A stretch of DNA of 44,851 nucleotides from Palsa-870 sp039935415 (GCA_039935415.1 JBDTKH010000049.1:1-44851), one strand, 5' to 3'; positions 5,790 through 17,085 are shown, counted from the stretch's first letter. Program-made: numbers and translations. Notes: generated by a model from the sequence alone, not told the origin.

Positions 5790-7892
5790 ATGGGAATGAT
5801 GCCGTCGGGCTCCGGCCAGCCGTCGATGATCCACTGGTGGGGCGGGCGCCGCAGGAAACCTGACACGGGGCAGGCGAACAGCGGCCTGACCGGCGACCCC
5901 ACGCTCGAGCCGCCCGCTCCTCCGGAAGGCCCGAAAGGCCTTCGCGGCCGCTGGCAGAGCCTGAAGCAGTCGGTGACGGGCACGACCTCGGCCCTGCCGC
6001 GCGTTCTCCGCCTGGTCTGGGACGCGAGCCCGGCGATAACACTCCTGCTGTTCGCGACGACGGCCATCGCGGGCGTCATCCCTGCTGCGGCCGCTTTCAC
6101 CTCGAAACTGCTGATCAACTCGGTCGTGCAGGGGATCGTGATCAACCACACCCACGTCGTCGATCGGGTGAGCCTGGCGACGATCGGCGGCCCGCACTCG
6201 TTGGGACCGTTCGCCGTGCCTGTCTTCAGCGCCGTAGGCATGGTCGTGTTCCTCTCGATCGTGCAGCTCGCCCTCTTCGCGCTGACCTCATTCCTGGGCA
6301 CGATTCGCAACGTCACGCAGCAGTTGCTGCAGAACTCGGTCTCCATGCGGATCCAGCTGATGGTGATGGAGAAGGCCGCATCTCTGGATCTGCCCTTCTA
6401 CGAGGACCCCGCGTCCTACGACCTGCTGCGCCGCGCTCAGAACGACTCGATCAACCGGCCGGTGATCATGATCTCGACCGCGTTCGGCCTGGTCCAGACG
6501 CTTCTGACGTTCGTCACGATGATCGCCCTGCTGCTCGGCGTGAGCCCACTGCTCGCACTACTGGCGCTGGTCTCACCGATCCCCGCCTTCATCGCCGACA
6601 CCCGATATGGGTGGCGCGGCTACAACATCGCGCGCTGGGGCTCGCGGCTCCTGAGACGGATGAACTACATGGTCACCCTGGTGACGACCGACTCGTTCGC
6701 CAAGGAGGTCAAGCTCTTTGGCCTGGGCGATTACTTCATCGGCCGCTACCGGATCATTGCCAGTGCCTTCTACGGCAGCCAGCGCGCCCAGGTCGTCCGG
6801 CGCTACATGACCGGTTTCGCCTGGGGCAACCTGAGCACGGTTACCACGTCGCTCACCTATCTATATGTGGCCCTGCAGGCGATCGCGGGACGGCTCACGC
6901 TCGGTGACCTGACCCTGTACACGGTGGCCGCCCAGTCAGTGCAGGGTTCGATCCAGGGCATCCTCGGCGGCTTCTCCGGGATGTACGAGCACAACCTCTA
7001 CCTGAACAACCTCTTTGAGCTCATGGCGACCAAGCCCTCGATGCCGGTGCCGGCGAATCCGGTCAAGGTGCCTGAGCCGATGCGCGGCGAGATCACGTTC
7101 GACAACGTAACGTTCGCCTACCCGGGAGCAGACAAGAGCGCGCTGACAGACCTGAGCTTCACCGTCAAGCCGGGTGAGACGCTTGCCGTGGTCGGGCGCA
7201 ACGGCGCCGGCAAGACGACCCTGTTCAAACTCATCTGCCGCCTCTACGACCCCTCCGGTGGCAGAATCCTGATCGACGGCATCGACATCCGCGACTTCGA
7301 GCCGGCCGACTTGCGCGCGCAGATCGGCGCCATGTTCCAGGACTACGTGAACTACCAGGCGACCGCGGCGGAGAACATCGGCCTCGGGAACGCCTCGGAC
7401 ATCAACGACCACGAGGCGATCGTCACCGCCAGCGAGCGCGCCGGCGCCGCCGAGCTCATCGAGAACCTGCCCGAGGGATACGACACGGCTCTGGGCAAGT
7501 GGTTCGACGCCGGCGTCAACCTGTCGGGCGGCGAGTGGCAGAAGGTGGCCCTGGCACGGGCTTTCATGCGCCCGGCGAAGATCCTCTTGCTAGACGAGCC
7601 GACTTCCGCGCTTGACGCGCAGGCAGAGTACGACCTGTTCGAGCGGCTGCGCTCCCTCACCAAGGGGCGCACGGCGGTGTTCATCTCGCACCGGTTTTCG
7701 ACCGTGCGGCGGGCTGATCGGATCATCTTCCTGGAGGAAGGCCGGCTGATCGAAGAAGGCACGCACGAAGAGCTGATGAAGCTGGACGGGCGGTACGCGC
7801 GCCTGTTCAAGATGCAGGCGTCGGCCTATACGGGCGAAGAGATCGAGCCCGAGCCTGAGAACATGAACGCATCCTCCGCACGACCAGTCTGA
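5790..7892 (+). CDS. ABC transporter, fused permease and ATPase (exporter type)
   Basis: The 700-residue protein has a hydrophilic Pro/Gly-rich N-terminal extension of about 70 residues, then a six-helix exporter domain at about 80-410 and an ATPase domain from about 435. The Walker A motif is GRNGAGKTT near 469-477, the Q-loop region is MFQDYVNY, the signature is LSGGEWQK near 578, Walker B is ILLLDEPTSALD near 597, and the H-loop is FISHRFSTV. All catalytic residues are present, so it should work as a homodimer or with another half-transporter. The extension makes it longer than the usual 580-600. Three ATGs (5790, 5796, 5799) are possible starts. The next gene begins at its stop codon, so a glycolipid or polyprenyl-linked substrate is conceivable. 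Confidence 0.9.
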   Translation: MGMMPSGSGQPSMIHWWGGRRRKPDTGQANSGLTGDPTLEPPAPPEGPKGLRGRWQSLKQSVTGTTSALPRVLRLVWDASPAITLLLFATTAIAGVIPAAAAFTSKLLINSVVQGIVINHTHVVDRVSLATIGGPHSLGPFAVPVFSAVGMVVFLSIVQLALFALTSFLGTIRNVTQQLLQNSVSMRIQLMVMEKAASLDLPFYEDPASYDLLRRAQNDSINRPVIMISTAFGLVQTLLTFVTMIALLLGVSPLLALLALVSPIPAFIADTRYGWRGYNIARWGSRLLRRMNYMVTLVTTDSFAKEVKLFGLGDYFIGRYRIIASAFYGSQRAQVVRRYMTGFAWGNLSTVTTSLTYLYVALQAIAGRLTLGDLTLYTVAAQSVQGSIQGILGGFSGMYEHNLYLNNLFELMATKPSMPVPANPVKVPEPMRGEITFDNVTFAYPGADKSALTDLSFTVKPGETLAVVGRNGAGKTTLFKLICRLYDPSGGRILIDGIDIRDFEPADLRAQIGAMFQDYVNYQATAAENIGLGNASDINDHEAIVTASERAGAAELIENLPEGYDTALGKWFDAGVNLSGGEWQKVALARAFMRPAKILLLDEPTSALDAQAEYDLFERLRSLTKGRTAVFISHRFSTVRRADRIIFLEEGRLIEEGTHEELMKLDGRYARLFKMQASAYTGEEIEPEPENMNASSARPV

Positions 7893-7921
7893 AACCCAGA
7901 ACCGTCGGTCTCGCGATCGGC

Positions 7922-9199
7922 GTGCTTACCGCTGCTGCGTACCTCGTCGGGTCGGGTCGGGTGTTCGGCTATGACTCGGCAGTGACCTTCGCCAACTTCG
8001 TCGCCACGCCGTCGATGCTGGACGCATTCGCCGTGCACTCGCAGCAGCCGACGATCCCCCTGTCGACCATCGCCGGCAACGACCACGTCCTGGTCTCGTT
8101 GATCAGCCATGTCATCTACTCCCTGACGGCGACCAGGATCGAGGTGGTATATCGCGTCGTCCCGGCCCTGGCGGCCGGGGGAGCGGCGGGTGTGGCCGCG
8201 ACGGTGCTGACGGTCCGTTTCGGAGCGATCGCCGGCGCCTGCGGCGGGCTCTTCATCGGCAGCAATCCGCTTTTCGTCGAGAACAGCCGCGACCTGCGCG
8301 GATACAGCCTCGCCGCTTTCTGCGCCGTCCTGGCCACGGTTCTCCTGCCACGCGCCCAGACCGGTTGGCGGCGGTGGACCTATGGGCTGTTGGTTGGCCT
8401 GGCGATCTCGGCCCACATCTTCGCCGGCTTGGTCCTCGCCGCACACATGGTTTACGTGGCCGTGCGCCGGCCCAGGGCCGAGGCATGGAGGCTGGTGCCG
8501 GCATGGCTGCTGGCCGGCGTCGTGGGAATCGGCGCCAACGCCAACATCCTGTGGATCGACTTCACGCAGCACGGCCTGATTCCCGGAACCATCGATCCGA
8601 CCTTCCCACGAGACCTGCTCTTTTACCTGCTGGGGGAACCAGTGCTGCTGACGCTCGGGCTCTGGTTGAGCGCGGCCGTGCTGGGATTGTGGGCGGTGCG
8701 CCGTGAGCCATGGGTGTTGCCCGTGCTCGCCACCGTCGCTGCCGGCGTGGTCGTGCTGTGGATCGGCCTGCACCCGGCCTATCTGTATCCCAGGTTCTTT
8801 GTATTCCTGGTGCCGGGCTGCGCGTACCTCGTGGCCGCCGCGGTGAAGCGATGGATAGTCCTGGCGCCGGTCGTGCTGCTAGGCGTTGTGGCTGCCGTCG
8901 CATTCCAGGTGCCCGGTTACACGAACGACTCGCTCGCGCTCCGGCAGGCGGCCGCGGTGGTCGACCGGGCGAACGCCGATGGCCTCCGAGCATGCGTGAT
9001 CCACAGCGACGAGCAGCTGCTGGGTGCGTACTCGACAGGCTTCTACACAGTCACGTCGGCGGACCAGCTTCCCAACTGCGACCTGGTCGTGGTCGTCAGC
9101 TGGGGATTGGACGTGCCGCTTCGCGACCTGGCCGCCCAGGAATTTCCTCGAGCGACGCTGCTGCCGGCCGGCTACCCGGCCGTCGTCCTGGAGAGATGA
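7922..9199 (+). CDS. GT39-like polytopic membrane glycosyltransferase
   Basis: At least nine hydrophobic helices run through the 425 residues. After the first helix comes the acidic loop FGYDSA, and later NPLFVENSRDLRGYSLAA, an ArnT/PMT-like segment with Glu-Asn-x-x-Asp. The layout fits GT-C enzymes that move sugars from polyprenyl-phosphate carriers outside the membrane. The first helix already begins upstream of GTG 7922: the codons from 7904 read V-G-L-A-I-G and stay hydrophobic. A non-standard start such as CTG 7889, overlapping the stop of the ABC gene, is possible. The pairing with an ABC exporter suggests cell-surface glycan or lipid export. The C-terminal soluble domain of about 110 residues is less typical. 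Confidence 0.75.
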   Translation: MLTAAAYLVGSGRVFGYDSAVTFANFVATPSMLDAFAVHSQQPTIPLSTIAGNDHVLVSLISHVIYSLTATRIEVVYRVVPALAAGGAAGVAATVLTVRFGAIAGACGGLFIGSNPLFVENSRDLRGYSLAAFCAVLATVLLPRAQTGWRRWTYGLLVGLAISAHIFAGLVLAAHMVYVAVRRPRAEAWRLVPAWLLAGVVGIGANANILWIDFTQHGLIPGTIDPTFPRDLLFYLLGEPVLLTLGLWLSAAVLGLWAVRREPWVLPVLATVAAGVVVLWIGLHPAYLYPRFFVFLVPGCAYLVAAAVKRWIVLAPVVLLGVVAAVAFQVPGYTNDSLALRQAAAVVDRANADGLRACVIHSDEQLLGAYSTGFYTVTSADQLPNCDLVVVVSWGLDVPLRDLAAQEFPRATLLPAGYPAVVLER

Positions 9200-9208
9200 G
9201 GTCGGGCG

Positions 9209-9391
9209 CTACGTGCGAAGCCCGCTGAGCTGGAGGACCCGGACGGCGCGCCCACGCATTCGGTCACAGCGCCAGCAGAAGACGACGGCGTCGATACCCC
9301 CGGGCAGGATCCCCTTCAGCAACACCTCGCGCTCTTTTTGATGGAAGAACCAGCAGATCAAGAAATGCATCGAGTCGGCAGAAGCTATCAC
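9209..9391 (-). CDS. possible small Cys-containing protein (60 aa)
   Basis: The short frame reads LICWFFHQKEREVLLKGILP and then VVFCWRCDRMRGRAV, with a CxxC pair and a KERE-LLKG segment that look protein-like rather than random. I do not recognise a family. An alternative start is the internal Met at residue 8. It fills an otherwise empty gap before the pterin dehydratase. Confidence 0.4.
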   Translation of the reverse strand: MIASADSMHFLICWFFHQKEREVLLKGILPGGIDAVVFCWRCDRMRGRAVRVLQLSGLRT

Positions 9392-9453
9392 GAGAGCGGC
9401 GACAATTCACCGGAATCTCAGTTAATAACTCTTCAATCGAGCCGACCCTCGGT

Positions 9454-9795
9454 CTATGCGATCCGGTCGATCCTTGCGGCGAGGATGAAATCGTTCTCGG
9501 TCAGGCCGCCCGCGGCGTGGGTCCAGGCCTGGACCGTCAGCGAGCCATAGCTCAGGAGCAGGTCGGGGTGGTGCTGCTCGGCCTCGGCGATGGCCGCGAT
9601 CCGGTCGACGAGCTCGACCCCCGGCATGAAGCCCTTGAACTTGAAGGCCCTGGTCAGCCGGAGGTGCCCGTCCGCCGCGTCGACCGACCACCCAGGGACC
9701 TGCTGGAGGAGCCGGTCGATCTCCGCCAGGGAGAGTGGGGGGGTGCCGGGCTTGCAGGCCACGCAGTGCCGCTCGGTGAGTGGGGTCACCGTCAC
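9454..9795 (-). CDS. 4a-hydroxytetrahydrobiopterin dehydratase (pterin-4a-carbinolamine dehydratase)
   Basis: The 113-residue protein has the family core. EAEQHHPDLLLSYGSLTVQ contains the catalytic HH pair, and THAAGGLTENDFILAARID contains the third conserved His. The N-terminal strand PGWSVD and the FKFKGF segment also match. It dehydrates 4a-hydroxy-tetrahydropterin, recycling the cofactor of aromatic amino acid hydroxylases; some bacterial members act only in pterin handling. No hydroxylase is in the window. It is divergent from the tRNA operon, and its start lies 3 bases from the -35 of that promoter. Confidence 0.92.
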   Translation of the reverse strand: MTVTPLTERHCVACKPGTPPLSLAEIDRLLQQVPGWSVDAADGHLRLTRAFKFKGFMPGVELVDRIAAIAEAEQHHPDLLLSYGSLTVQAWTHAAGGLTENDFILAARIDRIA

Positions 9796-9797
9796 AA

Positions 9798-9827
9798 TTG
9801 AGATGGTAGGAGAAGGCTAGGTAGAAT
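9798..9827 (+). promoter_or_regulatory. promoter of the tRNA-Val/tRNA-Glu operon
   Basis: TTGAGA at 9798-9803 and TAGAAT at 9822-9827, separated by 18 bases, place the transcript start about 6 bases before tRNA-Val. Confidence 0.6.
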
Positions 9828-9839
9828 TGTCGGTCCCAT

Positions 9840-9914
9840 GGGCGGCTAGCTCAGTGGGAGAGCGCTCGCCTCACACGCGAGAGGTCATTGGTTCAAACCC
9901 AATGCCGCCCACCA
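9840..9914 (+). tRNA. tRNA-Val (anticodon CAC)
   Basis: The acceptor GGGCGGC (9840-9846) pairs with GCCGCCC (9904-9910), followed by A and an encoded CCA. The anticodon arm CTCGC/GCGAG encloses the loop CTCACAC, so the anticodon is CAC. The D and T arms are regular. Confidence 0.95.
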
Positions 9915-9920
9915 GCACGT

Positions 9921-9997
9921 GGCCCCGTCGTCTAGTGGACTAGGACGCAGCCCTCTCAAGGCTGATATCGGCGGTTCGAATCCGCCCGGGGCTACCA
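9921..9997 (+). tRNA. tRNA-Glu (anticodon CTC)
   Basis: The acceptor GGCCCCG (9921-9927) pairs with CGGGGCT (9987-9993) with a terminal G-U pair, and CCA is encoded. The anticodon stem CAGCC/GGCTG encloses CTCTCAA, so the anticodon is CTC. It is 6 bases after tRNA-Val and is probably cotranscribed with it. Confidence 0.95.
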
Positions 9998-10162
9998 AAC
10001 TCATCCAATTCGAACTGATGTCCGAAAGCACGCAAACAGGTCCTGGGACGCGTTTGGTCTGCCGCTAGCAGTCCCAGATCTTGGCGAACACGGCCTCGTT
10101 CCACATCTCGTGCTCACGTTCGTTCGACCGTAGCCCCCCATCCGCGACGCCGCGCCCTGGAC

Positions 10163-10190
10163 TTGACATATTCCGATATGGCCATATATC
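10163..10190 (+). promoter_or_regulatory. ArsR-gene promoter with embedded palindrome
   Basis: TTGACA at 10163-10168 and TATATC at 10185-10190 are 16 bases apart. A perfect palindrome, ATATGGCCATAT (10176-10187), fills the spacer and overlaps the -10. It is a natural site for autorepression by the ArsR-type regulator that starts at 10202, only a few bases after the expected transcript start. Confidence 0.6.
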
Positions 10191-10201
10191 CTTTAACGCA
10201 G

Positions 10202-10552
10202 ATGGCACGAGCCGCTACCACCTCCGACGCGTTCAACGCCGTTGCCGAGCCGCAGCGGCGCAGGATCCTCATGCTGCTCAAGGGCCGGGAGCGGCCGGTG
10301 AACGAGCTGGCGCGGGCGCTGCGCATCACGCAGCCGCGCACCTCTAAGCACCTGCGAGTCCTGCGTGAGGTGGGCCTCGTACGTGTGCGGGAGGCCGGGC
10401 AGCAGCGCCTGTACACCCTCGATGCTCGCGGACTGCAGCCGGTCCATGAATGGGTGGTCGGCTTCGAGCAGTTCTGGAACGATAACCTCGATCGACTCAA
10501 CGACTACGTGAAAAAACTTCAGGAGGACCAGTCGAATGTCAGCACCAAGTAG
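10202..10552 (+). CDS. ArsR-family (SdpR-like) transcriptional regulator
   Basis: The 116-residue winged-helix protein starts FNAVAEPQRRRILMLLKG. The recognition helix region is ITQPRTSKHLRVLREVGLV, and the wing is REAGQQRLYTLD. There is no Cys metal site, so it is of the metal-independent SdpR type, usually paired with an SRPBCC protein. That pairing is present: the next gene overlaps by 17 bases. The frame opens at 10163, but that ATG-less extension would cover the promoter, so ATG 10202 is chosen. Confidence 0.9.
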   Translation: MARAATTSDAFNAVAEPQRRRILMLLKGRERPVNELARALRITQPRTSKHLRVLREVGLVRVREAGQQRLYTLDARGLQPVHEWVVGFEQFWNDNLDRLNDYVKKLQEDQSNVSTK

Positions 10553-11003
10553 CGCCCAGCCGGAGACGGATCGGGAGATCGTCGTCTCGAGGATCATCGA
10601 AGGCCCGCGGAACCTGGTATTCGACGCCTTCACCGATGTCGCCCACCTCAACGAGTGGTGGGGCCCCAAGGGCGGCATCACCACGCGCTCGTTCGAGTTC
10701 CGGCCCGGCGGGGTCTGGGACGCGACGATTGAGAGTCCCGGCGGCGGCGGCTACCCCAACTACGTCGTCTGGAAAGAGATCGTCAAGCCCGAGCGCATCG
10801 TGTGGCTCTACGGCAACGCGAAGGACGACCCGAACGCCGTCGAGACAACACTCACGCTCACGGATCGTGGCGCGAGCACCGAGGCCACGCTGCGGTTGGT
10901 CTTCGGCAGCAAGGAACAGCGCGAACAGGCTGCCAAATACAACGCCGCCGCTGGTGCCAAGCAGTCACTCGACCGCCTCGCCGCCGCGGTCACGGCACAC
11001 TAG
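10536..11003 (+). CDS. SRPBCC (AHSA1-like) domain protein
   Basis: The 155-residue protein has the AHSA1/START-like fold. It reads IIEGPRNLVFDAFTDVAHLNEWWGP (split as IIEGPRNLVFDAF and DVAHLNEWWGP), then RPGGVWDA, then a VVWKEIVKPERIVW strand and a final long helix. These proteins bind small hydrophobic ligands in a cavity and are almost always coupled to an ArsR-type regulator, as here. The role is probably ligand sensing or stress response; the ligand is unknown. The start overlaps the regulator, indicating translational coupling. Confidence 0.9.
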   Translation: MSAPSSAQPETDREIVVSRIIEGPRNLVFDAFTDVAHLNEWWGPKGGITTRSFEFRPGGVWDATIESPGGGGYPNYVVWKEIVKPERIVWLYGNAKDDPNAVETTLTLTDRGASTEATLRLVFGSKEQREQAAKYNAAAGAKQSLDRLAAAVTAH

Positions 11004-11091
11004 GTGAGATTCAACTAGGCAGGCAGCAGCCCAGCCTTCTCCAGGGGCCGGGGCTGCATTGTCTCGGCCCCGCCTAACAGATGGACACACG

Positions 11092-13479
<2,388 letters not shown>

Positions 13480-13814
13480 CCGATGCCCACTCCCGGCTCA
13501 CTGCGCGACCCAACGCCGTGAGGGACGTCGGCGGTGGCTTGTTGATCGCGAAAGTGAAGGACGCGGGCAACAACTTGATCGGTTTGCGCGCTCCTGCAGG
13601 CACGGGCATGAGAGACCCGCGGCGCCGTGAGTGGCACGCTTCGGATCGAGCCGTCAATCGCAACAGCGAGCTCGTGCATCCATCGGCCGAACCGGTCGCG
13701 TTCGGCCTTGTGCAGGTTCCTGGACGGCTTTGGCTCCCGAGTGCCTGAACTTCTGCGCCGCGAGTACGCCGCCGCGCCATAAAGGTCACGCCACCGCAGA
13801 CGCCTAATGCCGCG
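13480..13814. other. gap without a recognised gene
   Basis: These 335 bases contain open frames on both strands, but none has family-like motifs or a convincing start. No strong hairpin with a T-run was seen. It may hold decayed sequence. Confidence 0.4.
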
Positions 13815-14156
13815 ATGCAAACCGAGCCAATCGGAGTGCCCGGACCGGGAAAAGCGCGTGCATTGCAACTTGGCCTCAGTTGCCTGGGCATGGTGAGCCT
13901 GATCAGCGGCGCCCTTGGAGGCATCCTGATCCTCGCCTGGGTGCTCCTGGGACCGAACAGCTCCCTCCCCTCTCCATTTCCAGCCGCGGCGTTACTCGGG
14001 TTCGTGCCGCCTCTGGCATCGGTCTGGTTAGGCGTCTGGTCATGGCGAGGGAGGAGGGTGTGGGGATTGGCCTCGATCGTTGCGATATTGGCAGGCATTG
14101 CTGGCCTCGGTTTTGCCGTCATCGACGTAGTCATGTTGTTGGTCGAGTCAACTTAA
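13815..14156 (+). CDS. small membrane protein with three predicted helices
   Basis: The 113-residue protein has a short polar N terminus, then hydrophobic segments at about residues 16-44, 54-74 and 83-110, with a basic WSWRGRRVW turn before the last one. The layout resembles DUF4190-like membrane proteins, but I cannot assign a family. It stands alone between a UvrA2-like gene and a hydrolase remnant. Confidence 0.65.
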   Translation: MQTEPIGVPGPGKARALQLGLSCLGMVSLISGALGGILILAWVLLGPNSSLPSPFPAAALLGFVPPLASVWLGVWSWRGRRVWGLASIVAILAGIAGLGFAVIDVVMLLVEST

Positions 14157-14214
14157 GGCGACGCGCGCCCGGACCGATGAGTTGTGTCTTATCCGATCGT
14201 CTAATGGAGCAGTG

Positions 14215-14517
14215 ATGTTGAACAACGTCGAGCCGGGGACCAGCTCGCGACACACCAACATGCTCGGCGGGAACCTACGAGATGCCGGTTGGCAGCGTGA
14301 GCACATGTCACCGAACCGCCTCGCGATCTTGCCGGACCACACGCACTACGACATCTTCATGGCGCCGGAGTTGGCGCAGACCGTGCTGCCCTTCTCAACG
14401 GGAACCGCAGATCCGAGGACTGGGCGGAACAGGTACAACACGCGGAGGGAGACTCCAGCCGCGGTGGGGCTACCAGTTGATTCGGGACAGGCGCCACACG
14501 AGGCCTGGCGGATCTAG
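14215..14517 (+). pseudogene. C-terminal remnant of an alpha/beta hydrolase
   Basis: The frame from ATG 14215 contains NMLGGNLRDAGW and RLAILPDHTHYDIFMAPEL, then TVLPF. This matches the last 60 or so residues of a common alpha/beta hydrolase group, including its catalytic His in THYD. The Ser nucleophile and most of the protein are absent, and the frame runs on into unrelated sequence that overlaps the carboxypeptidase gene. It is most likely a truncated relic. Confidence 0.65.
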
Positions 14518-15669
14518 AGAGCCCGACGTGACAAGTGGGACATCGCCCTGCTGATCGCCAAGGACCACATGGAGCGTGCCTGCCGGCGTTCCGCTCGCCA
14601 CCGGCCCGTCGACCACGGGCGTCGTCGTTTGGAGCTGCTCGTGCACGATCATGCCCGGCCACTCGACCATCGTGAGGTCCCGGGTCGCCACGAGGTTGGC
14701 GTGGCTTCCCCACACCGTGTCGTATGCGCCAACGACGTCGCCGCGGGAAAAGATCGGGCGCATCTTCAACGAGCCCTGCATCGTTCTGATGAGCGCATCG
14801 GCTGCATCAAATGCCATCGCCAGGGTTGGTTGACCCATGACACACCCGAAGAGTGTCAGCGGTTGACCGTCCACGGTGGCGCTGGCGGCGAACAGGAAGG
14901 TTGCCCCGGCGTTCACTCCGGTCTTGATGCCGATGATCCCTCTCTGACCGAGGGCCCCGTTGACGTTGTAAACGAGTCCCGCCACCGGCAGCGTTGTTTG
15001 CGGCGTGCCGACGATCTGCGCCAGGACGTCCTGCTGCATCGCCGCCATGCCCAGGGCGACCAGGTCGGTGGGCGTGCTGACCGTCTGGGTGGATACCCCT
15101 GCCGGATCCGCGAACGTCGTCTTCGTCAGGTGGAGGCTTGCCGCGCGTTGATTCATCCTGGCCACGAAGGTGCTCACCGATCCGGCGTCCCACCGTGCAA
15201 GCGTCTCCGCAATGTTGTTACCCGACGGAATGAGTAGGGCCTCGAGCGCCTGGTACTCGTTCAGCTGCTCGCCCGCGACGACCGGAACTACCGACTGCTG
15301 GTCAGCAAGGTCCGCCGCGTAGGTGGCGACGTCCTGGTCGGAGATGATCAGCGTCGGTCCCAAATTCCCACCAGTAATCGGTTTGTCCGCCAGCAAGACG
15401 AGCGCCGTCATCACTTTCGCGGCGCTTGCCGCGGGTACAGGGGAAACGTCGCCTGACGTTGCGATCAAGCCGAGACCTGATGCGCCGACTGCAGCGGCAC
15501 CGGTGCTCGGCCAGGGCAGGGTCGGGGGCGTTCCCGTGATGACGTACTGCGAAAGCCCTGAGCTCGTCGCCGCCACAGCCGGAATTGGTTGCATGAAGTT
15601 CCAGATACCCACCGCAACCAACAGCAACGCGACCAGGAACCCGATCGTCCTCAACCGGCTTGCCGGCAT
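14470..15669 (-). CDS. serine-type D-Ala-D-Ala carboxypeptidase (S11, DacF-like)
   Basis: The product is an exported or membrane-anchored penicillin-binding protein of 399 residues. One hydrophobic segment at residues 9-25 follows a basic start. The catalytic motifs are complete: SAAK (82-85), SGN (149-151) and KTG (249-251). It trims the terminal D-Ala from peptidoglycan stem peptides. A C-terminal beta domain of about 100 residues follows the catalytic part. The frame is open to 15909, but the upstream part would overlap the J-domain gene, so ATG 15669 is preferred. A TTGACC plus TACCTA promoter-like pair on the minus strand around 15785-15815 would give a leader of roughly 115 bases, or a TTG start near 15783. 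Confidence 0.88.
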   Translation of the reverse strand: MPASRLRTIGFLVALLLVAVGIWNFMQPIPAVAATSSGLSQYVITGTPPTLPWPSTGAAAVGASGLGLIATSGDVSPVPAASAAKVMTALVLLADKPITGGNLGPTLIISDQDVATYAADLADQQSVVPVVAGEQLNEYQALEALLIPSGNNIAETLARWDAGSVSTFVARMNQRAASLHLTKTTFADPAGVSTQTVSTPTDLVALGMAAMQQDVLAQIVGTPQTTLPVAGLVYNVNGALGQRGIIGIKTGVNAGATFLFAASATVDGQPLTLFGCVMGQPTLAMAFDAADALIRTMQGSLKMRPIFSRGDVVGAYDTVWGSHANLVATRDLTMVEWPGMIVHEQLQTTTPVVDGPVASGTPAGTLHVVLGDQQGDVPLVTSGSLDPPGLVWRLSRINW

Positions 15670-15829
15670 CCCGAGCGAGGGAACCCGCGGCCGCGCCACC
15701 CGTGAGGGCCGGGGTCTGCGAACGTATCGAGCCGCCGGTGCGGGCGCGGTACGAGTCTCGACTGTCAGCCGGAAGCGTGCCAATTCTAGGTATCTTGTAC
15801 CCCAGGTTTGGTCAAGGGGGGTGGCGAGC

Positions 15830-16357
15830 GTGCTTGGTGAGGAGGACCTGTATGAAGTCCTCCAGGTAGGCCCATCCGCTGCTCCCGAGGTGATCGCGGC
15901 TTCGTACAAGCGCCTGGCTCTTCGGTACCACCCCGATCACAACGGGGGAGATCGGTCAGCCGAAGAGCACATGAAGCGGATCAACGAAGCATTTCGAATC
16001 CTTGGAAAACCCGCTCTCCGCGCCGATTACGACGCCCGGACCGGCGCCCGCATGCCTGAGCTCGAGATCATGCCCGCCGTAGTCATCCTGCGCGCCGTCG
16101 ATCCGGCCGCACACGAGATCAACTTCTCGGTGCGGATCAGGCAGTCAGCTGGCCCCAAGTTCGACCCCGCCAAGCACCGCATCGATCTCGCACTGCTGCC
16201 GCCGTGGCATCGGGCCGATGTCCACTGGCACTGGAGTCGCACTACCCTTCCAGCCGACGTCGACTTCACGCTGGCGCTTGACGATGGGTTTCTCCGGCCA
16301 GGCGAAATCTTCAGCGGCGACATCGAGCTGACGGTGACTGCGAAGGATCAGGCATGA
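15830..16357 (+). CDS. J-domain (DnaJ-like) protein
   Basis: The 175-residue protein starts with a J domain. DLYEVLQVGPSA begins it, helix II is SYKRLALRYHPDHNG with the HPD motif at residues 34-36, and it closes with FRILGKPALRADYDA. No zinc-finger or G/F region follows. Instead a beta-sandwich-like domain of about 100 residues begins at VVILRAVDPAAHEINF. It should stimulate an Hsp70 partner. GTG 15830 is preferred because GGGGGG lies 8 bases upstream. It overlaps the vWA gene by 4 bases (ATGA), so the two are translated together and probably act together. Confidence 0.88.
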   Translation: MLGEEDLYEVLQVGPSAAPEVIAASYKRLALRYHPDHNGGDRSAEEHMKRINEAFRILGKPALRADYDARTGARMPELEIMPAVVILRAVDPAAHEINFSVRIRQSAGPKFDPAKHRIDLALLPPWHRADVHWHWSRTTLPADVDFTLALDDGFLRPGEIFSGDIELTVTAKDQA

Positions 16358-17085
16358 GCAAGATGGTGCCGAACCCGGCATCTTCCGACTTGGGAACCGC
16401 CGGCGGGGCGAGAGTCGTCCGGATGGAGATGGGCCAGGACTCGGCGAGGGCGCGCGCCGACCTGGTTTTCGTCATCGACACCACAGGCAGCATGAACGAC
16501 AAGATCGACGGCCTGATCGAAAGCTGTCAGTCATTCGTGGACAGGCTCGCGACAAAGCGCATCGATTGGGCCGCCGCAGTCGTGGGTTTCGGCGATCTCA
16601 CTATCGAAGGCGATCGAATCGTCGCGACTCCCTTCAGCTCGAGCACGGAGCGCGTGAAAGCCCTGCTTAGCGGCCTGCCTAGAAATTCGGGCGGGGATAA
16701 CGAGGGGGAATCCTCGCTTGAGGCCCTGCAGGCGGCATTGAACCAGCCCGGTTACCGCCCCGACGCCATGAAAGTCGTGGTTTTGATCACAGATGAGCCC
16801 GCGCTGCAAAAGCAGCTTCGTGCCGCGACGATCACAGGGAAGCTGTGCGAAGCGGGAGTGATCGCTTTTGTCCTGTCTCCGAACATCAGGTACTTTCGCG
16901 CGATGGCCAACGACACGGGGGGTCACTGGTGGAAGGTCGAGTCTGGAGGCGACTTCTCCAAGATCCTCGCCATCTTCGACAAGATCGCGGCCCAGGTGGC
17001 CTCGACGGTCGCGGCTGTCCATCAGCTCACGGGCGGGGACGTCAAGGAGTTCCTCAGCCTTCCTCCATCCAGAAGGGAGGAGTAG
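16354..17085 (+). CDS. von Willebrand factor A (vWA) domain protein
   Basis: The 243-residue cytoplasmic protein has one vWA domain. VFVIDTTGSMNDKI carries a canonical MIDAS (Asp42, Thr44, Ser46). The Thr/Asp loop is in GGDNEGESS, and the LITDEP strand supplies the last metal ligand. No signal peptide or membrane helix is present. The ATGA overlap with the J-domain gene suggests a chaperone-linked assembly or remodelling role, as seen where vWA proteins act with ATPases. No MoxR-type ATPase is nearby. Its partners are unknown. Confidence 0.88.
   Translation: MSKMVPNPASSDLGTAGGARVVRMEMGQDSARARADLVFVIDTTGSMNDKIDGLIESCQSFVDRLATKRIDWAAAVVGFGDLTIEGDRIVATPFSSSTERVKALLSGLPRNSGGDNEGESSLEALQAALNQPGYRPDAMKVVVLITDEPALQKQLRAATITGKLCEAGVIAFVLSPNIRYFRAMANDTGGHWWKVESGGDFSKILAIFDKIAAQVASTVAAVHQLTGGDVKEFLSLPPSRREE

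Noticed and set aside
10060..10141. Minus-strand end of a protein reading REHEMWNEAVFAKIWDC before a stop
   Set aside because: It looks like a gene end but has no supported start or domain within the gap and is cut by the ArsR promoter. It is too short to call.
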